Assembly (NCBI GenBank): GCA_036936605.1
Contig: JAUPFV010000003.1
Coordinates: 104,417,278 to 104,481,277 of the forward strand
Direction: 5' to 3'
Origin: Limnanthes douglasii subsp. nivea
Taxonomy: Eukaryota > Streptophyta > Magnoliopsida > Brassicales > Limnanthaceae
DNA length: 64,000 nt
Both the position numbers and the translations under genes were made by a program. Of the stretch, positions 58,516 through 64,000 are shown piece by piece. The notes under the pieces are model-generated. The model made no database searches, had not been told where the DNA came from, and saw nothing but the letters and a program-made list of their open reading frames with translations. Position 1 is the first letter of the stretch, and every line of letters starts with the position of its first letter.

Positions 58516-60598
58516 GTAGATGCGAGACATGTAGTAGTTGATGATAAAGATGTGGGATAATGGTTACTAGGTCTCATAAAAAATAATTCAAAATATATCC
58601 TCAACGGATATAGTTTTTCTCATTTAAAAAAACACTAATGATGGTACTTTTAGATTTTTTCCCAATATACGGTTTGAAAGAATGAGAAGAGAGTTACTTA
58701 TCATTTTTTTTCTAACTTAGTGGACAAGTATATATTGGTAGTTTACCAATTTTAGGTATTAGGTGACAATATGAATCTTGACTATGTATCTATAGGTATA
58801 TCACCCTTAATTTTAATTATCATTTTTAATCCAAAAACTAAATTTTATTGTATATAAAGTTCCTATTTGGTAAATTACAAAAGTTTGCAGGTTTTTAGCC
58901 CAAAACCTAAATTGATTATAAGAAGAGCGAATTGATTTTTTTTAGATCTGAATAGAATTTGAGGCGACAATATTCTGCTTGAGAGTGGCAACTTAAGGTA
59001 TTATTGTACCTTTGAACTTATTTGAAAACTTTATCTTCTTCCAATTATAAAAAAATGGGGCTCCATATATAGATTATCCATCTCTTATTATTTTCTATGC
59101 TCTTTAATAAGTTTTGAAGATTAGAAAAATATTAATTAATTTATTTCTTCAACTAAGAAGTTGATTATATTTTCTCTCGGTGTCTAAGGTTATTTCTTCT
59201 ACCTGGTAATTGAGTCTTAACTTTTTGTGATTTGTTGAGTTTTTTATTTTTTCATCGAGTTCTGAATAGATCTTAAAGATGATTTAATATTTTCAGTTGA
59301 AATGGGTTCAATTTTGTTCAAATCGCATATATATCAGTTGGAGAAGTGAATTTATATGGAGTACATGTAAATTATAAAATAATCTTTGGCATTGAGCTCG
59401 AATATCACTAGCAGGTGGCCTAACTTCACTTGATTATGAACTTTTCATCCTTCTATTTTGAGCAGAATTTGTCAGGTTAGAGCTCTTGAGTACGATTGCA
59501 GATTGTTGGATGATTTTGAAGTTGTTTGTCTGCATAAAACTAAAGATTCTCAATGATAGAGCAATAATGTATTTATCCCTTTATTACCAACACCACGTCA
59601 TTCCATTTTAATATGTTGATTGTCATTTAAAATTTGTATTGGTGGGTCTAGATGAACCCTTAAGTTGAATTGTTTTGGTACTAAGAGGGCCTTTAATTCA
59701 TTTTAGTTTAGTTTTTTTCATCATTTTATTGATTCATTTTTAATATCTTTTCTAACTTCTGGTTTGGACACGTAGGGAGACTACCAGTTGTTGTTGGTTT
59801 AGGAGAGTTTGATTATGAGTCTAAGTTTTCAAGATCATTCTCTAAGGTAAATGTATGTCCAAACTCAATAGTTTGTAGTGCTACTATATGTCTTGATTGT
59901 TAATCTTTGTGGAAAATTTATTTAATGATAAAACATATTGAATGATTTTTGAAATTTTAGAGTTACACAAAACCTTGTTGTTGATGATGAGCTTGAAGTT
60001 TTCTATGTTGTTGTGCTTGTAGTTAATGGTAAATTACATAGATAAGTTTTCATGTTTTGATAAGGTTTTAGGTGAAAGATCTTCTACTAATATACTAGTT
60101 CCATGTTTTGCTTCAATAATATAAGAAGTGGTATCTTCAAGGTCTTGCCTATGTATATCTTTGAAAATTAGTGACTTGATTTTTGGAACCTAGGTTCCTT
60201 TATATGAATTTGGATTCATGGTATTACCAACTAAAGAGTTAGTAGTATTGTAGATTTGGTTTACATGAGTCTAGTCTTTGTTTGTAATTGATTTTTTTTA
60301 CATTCTTATTTCCCAACGTATTTTTAATTACATATATTTCATTTTCAAATAAAATAGTTAACTTTCTGTGCAAGTTATTAATTCCACCAATCAAATTTTT
60401 AATATATTTTATTTTTTCATTTTTTTTAAATATTGGTGAAAAAATATTTAAATGACATAACGGGTGAAATAATAGTTATAGGTTTGGTTTTTTATCTAAA
60501 AAACTAAAAAAAGTATAGAGTAAAATATGATCGGAATATATAGCCAATTTAGGTCATGTTCCACCGTCCAACAACAACGCGCCTAGCAAATGAATCTT
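58516..60598. other. AT-rich intergenic sequence, nothing recognised
   Basis: No coding domain, LTR or paired repeat was identified by eye. All reading frames are short. Confidence 0.5.
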
Positions 60599-60881
60599 AG
60601 TATTCCGTCGGTTCTAAAATATGTCTTTTTAGAAAGTATTTCGTTTATCAATTTAAATTTTAATCATATTTATAATTATTTACCAATAAGATCGTTTTTT
60701 CTATTTTTTATGAAATGAGAAGTAATTATATTTTTTAATGTTTGTGCATAACCTAATAAGATCGTATCTCCTATTTTTTATGAAATGGGAAGTAATTATA
60801 TTTTCTAATATTTGTGCATAGTCTTAAAAAAATATTTATTTATTTTAGATACCGTGGGAATAATTTGGAACGGAGGAAGTG
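60599..60881. mobile_element. Stowaway-like MITE with an internal 70-bp duplication
   Basis: The left end GTATTCCGTCGGTTCTAAAA and the right end TTTGGAACGGAGGAAGTGTA are inverted forms of the Stowaway terminus (CTCCCTCCGTTCCAAAATA). Internally a 70-bp unit starting AATAAGATCGT occurs at 60685-60754 and 60755-60824. Confidence 0.7.
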
Positions 60882-61261
60882 TAATTTTTACGAAGGTGTT
60901 AGAGAATACTAGTAGTAGTACTCTTCGTCCAAATTCATGATATGAAGTATTTTTATTTCCACAAAATGTAAGAATAAATTTGAGAATTGGTGTACAGATT
61001 AGATCCTGAGGAAGGAGTAGTATAGTACATGAGCGGGCAGTGGCAACAGAAACTGTAAAAAAGTGAAATAGAGCACAGTGTGTTGCATTGCATAATTGCA
61101 TTATTGGGTGAAACAAAACTGGACTGGATGGGTGATTTATTGTAGTGGAAATCCTGGGCCATAAAGCAAAATAAAGTAAATGGGGATATGAAATGAAGAG
61201 ACACCAACAACAACAACACACTTGCACGTGCTGCGTCCTGTCAGATATCATATCCTATCCG
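60882..61261. other. Intergenic, nothing recognised
   Basis: One 148-codon frame on the - strand (61251-60805) is Cys/His/Ser-rich, overlaps the end of the MITE and has no recognised motif. I do not consider it a gene. Confidence 0.5.
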
Positions 61262-61321
61262 CCTATTCCTATTCCTATTCCTATCCCTATCCCTATCCCT
61301 ATCCCTATCCCTATCCCTATC
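61262..61321 (+). repeat. Hexamer array (CCTATT)n-(CCTATC)n
   Basis: About ten hexamers, first CCTATT and then about seven CCTATC. It resembles a telomere repeat only superficially, since the plant repeat is CCCTAAA. Confidence 0.95.
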
Positions 61322-61849
61322 AGTATCATCTTCGTTTCTTCTCTGGGCGACTCAGACACAGTGTTGTTCTACCTCTAGTTCTTCTCATGCCTCTTATCAT
61401 AAGCTAGCAACCAATGGGAATATATTTACTACTAGTCTACTACTACTAGTATTAACAGGATTATCAATAAGATTTAGACACAAGACGGATACGATTGAAA
61501 GATAAGGATTATATTTGTGTGGATTATTCAGGACTAAATACTCCTACTATTCCTATAGCACTAAACGTATGGTTTATGGTATATATCCATCAATCAAATC
61601 CATTGGAAAATGGTGAATCCTGACTTGTAATTCTCTACGTCCACCCGTTGCGTCTTTTAAGCAAGTAGCAGTACTACATTTATCATGGATAATTGGAAAA
61701 TTCTGCACAAAAGAGAGACCTTTTCTCTATTTTGTTTGTTAGGTTAAGCCATTATAATGTGCAATCTCCATCTAAATGGAGGAGAATATTAGATTAGACC
61801 TATGTCAATATTCATCACTATATGAATGGAATCCTTAGATATCTCCAAC
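61322..61849. other. Intergenic, nothing recognised
   Basis: AT-rich with a few CTA trinucleotide runs. No element or gene. Confidence 0.5.
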
Positions 61850-62095
61850 TACCGTCTCATAATATTAGTCGTTTAAAGTTTCTTCACCAATATTAAGAAA
61901 AGTAATAATGACTTTGAAGGAATAAAAGAAAATAAATTTGATTGGTAGAGTTAATAACTTATGCAGAAAGTTAACAATTTTATTCGTGGAAAGTGGAATA
62001 CATGTAATAATGCTGCATTGGAAAACGAGAACGACATATATTATGAGACAAAAAATCTATTCTAAAAAGACACATATTATGAAACGGAAAGAGTA
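61850..62095. mobile_element. Stowaway-like MITE, same family as the copy at 9808-10063
   Basis: The ends TACCGTCTCATAATATTAGT and TATTATGAAACGGAAAGAGTA are inverted repeats of the Stowaway type. The interior shares AAAATAAATTTGATTGG and flanking sequence with the copy in the LTR of element F. A TA target fits. Confidence 0.72.
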
Positions 62096-62180
62096 ATTAG
62101 TTTTTTCCTTTTAGTAATTACTACTAATGGAGAAGGTTAATTAGTCTAAGTGGCAATTTTTATTATAAATAAAATATAAA

Positions 62181-62985
62181 GGGTTATGCTAACCGGCCGG
62201 TTAGCGAGCATTTAATATGAACTTTTTCTCTAATAATCAGGGTTCTTTTATAACATCTTAATAATGAGAGAGATTAAATTTCTTTTAAGACAACCATACC
62301 CTTCTATTCTATGTTTAACTTTTTAATGTTAATAACACGATTAGGTAATAAAAATAAAAATAAAGTAATTTATACTTATTAAATAATATTTATAGATTCT
62401 ATAAATTCAAATATTTTTTTAACCAAACAAAACCTACATGTTTAAAAAAGTTAATTTCAAATTAAAAGGTAATTATTAAACCTTCTAACTTTTTAAATAA
62501 AAAGAAAGGTTTAAACAAATTAATTTCTTACGAAAATTCAATTGAATTTTTATAATATTTAATTTAAAAAATGAAGTTGATTTACCAAAAATATTGTTAA
62601 AAAATTCAAAAATAATACTTATTTCAAAACTGATATTTTAAAAACTTGTTTTTTATTATAATAAAACTAAACTGATATTTAGTGCTAAATTATTTTGATT
62701 ATAAATAATAGTACGATATTAATAATTTTATTTTTATTATGATAAGACTAATTAATTAATATATTATTTTATGAATTATTAATATCATATATTTAACTTT
62801 AAAACCTGAATATAGAACAAAAGAAAAAAAGGGTAAAGCCTGAATAAAGAACAAAAGAGAAAAGGGTAAAAGTGTCTCAAACAAAATTAGTCTCTCTTAT
62901 TATTACGATTTGTCTAAAATAATACAAAAAAGTTCCTATTAAATGCTTGGTAACCGGTGCCCATGGGCACCAGTTAGCCAAACCC
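62181..62985. mobile_element. 805-bp Mutator-type MITE with 9-bp target duplication
   Basis: The ends are long inverted repeats: left GGGTTATGCTAACCGGCCGG with GAGCATTTAATATGAACTTT, right (reverse complement) GGGTTTGGCTAACTGGTGCC with AAGCATTTAATAGGAACTTT. Similarity extends roughly 100 bp inwards. The element is flanked by the perfect duplication AAATATAAA at 62172-62180 and 62986-62994. Nine-base duplications and long terminal repeats are typical of Mutator-like elements. There is no transposase inside, so it is non-autonomous. A tandem repeat of about 32 bp lies at about 62804-62870. Confidence 0.85.
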
Positions 62986-62994
62986 AAATATAAA

Positions 62995-63600
62995 ATATAT
63001 GTAGTAAAAAAATAATTAATATGATATTGAAATCTTTAAACATCAATATAATTCGGAATTAAGATATAAAGTTATAGTATGTCGGAAGAGACTTTTGGAT
63101 TACCCCATAGATTAAAATATGGCCAAAGCTATTTCTTCCGTGAGAATTTTTATTTCTTTCGTGAGAATTTTTATTTCCTCCATAATTTGAAAAAAACTCC
63201 ATGAGGTTATTTTTTCCATAAAGGAAATTACACATTTATCTTTCTACCCATTTATCCTACCTCTTTCATTTTCAAGAACGTCATTATTCTTCCCATTTAT
63301 TCTATTATCCTACCCATTAACAAATTCAAAGAAAAAAAAACATATTTATTTATTTCTTCAGTTTTCTAACTTTTGTTTTTCTTCATTTTTCGGTACTGTC
63401 TTTTGGCTATGGACTTTCTTGTTAGGTTAAGGTTCTTATTTGGTAGATTTAGGGTTCTTACTTGGTAGATTTAGGGTTCGATTAAGGTTCTTATTTGGTA
63501 TATTTAGGGTTCGATTAAGGTTTATGATGTTTGTTTGGATCTATTTTCGAGTTTGGTTCGATTTTGTGTCTATATGGTTGTTCTACTGTATTCTGTTTTT
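62995..63600. other. AT-rich interval with short repeats
   Basis: A 22-bp unit with CGTGAGAATTTTTATTTC is tandem at about 63137-63180. At 63421-63530, GGTTCTTA/TTTGGTA/TTTAGGGTT segments are repeated with three TTTAGGGTT telo-box-like motifs. No gene was recognised. Confidence 0.6.
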
Positions 63601-63608
63601 TTAACGAT

Positions 63609-63699
63609 AGCATATGATTCCGAGAGGCCATCTCGGAATCATATGCTTTTTTTTAACTGCAAAACACCTAATTCCGAGTGGCCATCTCGGAATCAGGTG
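63609..63699. repeat. Twin hairpins sharing one core
   Basis: The first hairpin is 63609-63624 paired with 63632-63647, a perfect 16-bp stem (AGCATATGATTCCGAG) with a 7-base loop, AGGCCAT. The second is 63665-63678 paired with 63686-63699, a 14-bp stem with one mismatch and loop TGGCCAT. Both share ATTCCGAG...GGCCATCTCGGAAT. Confidence 0.92.
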
Positions 63700-63707
63700 C
63701 AATTTTT

Positions 63708-64000
63708 TCCCATGACATCCGGAGGATGCAGAACTATTATAGTCGTTATTGACTATTTCTCAAAATAGATAGAAGCAGCTCCCTTGGCAGGGACCACGTC
63801 GAAGGCTATAATTAAATTAATCTTATCCAATATATGCGGTAGATTTGGAATCCCTCAAAAGATTACTACAGACAATGGGCCACAATTTGATAATAAAGTC
63901 ATTGAGGATTTATGTGCCTCTAGAGGCATTTAACATTGTTTTTCTTCTCCTTTCCATCCGCAAGAAAATGGCCAAGTTGAAGTTGCAAACAGAACCATTT
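63708..64000 (+). pseudogene. Integrase fragment E of the A/B family, cut by the window edge
   Basis: The + strand reads SGGCRTIIVVIDYFSK, then stop, IEAAPLAGTTSKAIIKLILS, TTDNGPQFDNK, DLCASRGI, stop, HCFSSPFHPQENGQVEVANR. It corresponds to the integrase core of element B starting at GGRRTIIVAIDYFSK. The catalytic Asp of TDNGPQF and the Glu of HPQENGQVE are present, while two sense codons (Trp and Gln) are stops. Similarity begins abruptly at about 63705, mid-domain, only a few bases after the twin hairpins. No zinc-finger part precedes it. It continues beyond the window. Confidence 0.85.

Noticed and set aside
58320..58541. A 73-codon repeat protein (16-residue units)
   Set aside because: It is explained by the 48-bp minisatellite, whose unit length is a multiple of 3. 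There is no start context or conserved partner.
60805..61251. 148-codon - strand frame as a gene
   Set aside because: It overlaps a MITE end, has no motif, and its composition is that of random AT-rich sequence.
61262..61321. Interstitial telomere repeat
   Set aside because: The unit is CCTATC/CCTATT, whereas plant telomeres are CCCTAAA. The array is short and local.
61193..61407. Frames with Ile-Pro or Tyr-Ser/Tyr-Pro repeats
   Set aside because: They are read out of the CCTATC hexamer array, which gives regular dipeptides in every frame.

Overview
This window is plant nuclear DNA, most likely from a eudicot. It is AT-rich. It holds the 3' part of one ordinary intron-containing plant gene (a GBF-interacting-protein-1-like gene, 261-5068, + strand). 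Almost everything else recognisable is transposable elements: LTR retrotransposons that look like the Tat branch of Ty3/gypsy, two plant LINEs, Stowaway-like MITEs, a Mutator-type MITE and an inverted LTR structure. I cannot name the species. No bacterial genes, CRISPR array, tRNA or rRNA was seen.

Layout. 1-5068: nine exons of the GIP1-like gene, with its first exons off the left edge. 5069-6430: 3' flank. 6430-9650: degenerate LINE on the - strand (endonuclease, reverse transcriptase, RNase H). 9744-22227: an old LTR retrotransposon, called element F here (+ strand pol, antisense extra ORF, a MITE in its 5' LTR, a 413-bp GA repeat inside pol). 22228-23830: AT-rich, nothing recognised. 23830-31490: a + strand LINE with DUF4283/CCHC ORF1 and EN-RT ORF2, interrupted at 27130-28385 by an inverted LTR-PBS-LTR structure (D). 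31493-56300: element C, a degenerate + strand gypsy element that carries two younger insertions on the - strand, element A (31562-42991) and element B (43387-53710). Each of these has paired LTRs, and B has a perfect target duplication. 56300-63600: AT-rich sequence with a 48-bp minisatellite, two Stowaway-like MITEs, a hexamer array and an 805-bp Mutator-type MITE with a perfect 9-bp target duplication. 63708-64000: the start of another pol fragment (E) of the A/B family, running off the window.

The most interesting system is the extra gene (aORF) of the Tat-like elements. In A and B, gag-PR-RT-RNaseH-INT is on the - strand. A separate gene lies between the integrase and the 3' LTR on the opposite strand, convergent with pol. 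It has its own TATA box 104-105 bp before the ATG and an 80-81 bp phase-1 intron at the same codon in both copies. It encodes a low-complexity N-terminus, a globular domain shared with the plant family known as putative gypsy-type transposon, a coiled coil and an acidic/lysine tail. The same globular domain can be read antisense to pol in the older elements F and C. Four elements of different age and sequence therefore share one divided design, with a conserved motif marking the end of pol facing the antisense gene. Extra ORFs, including antisense ones, are known in Tat-lineage elements. The conserved spliced structure and dedicated promoter are what I would follow up.
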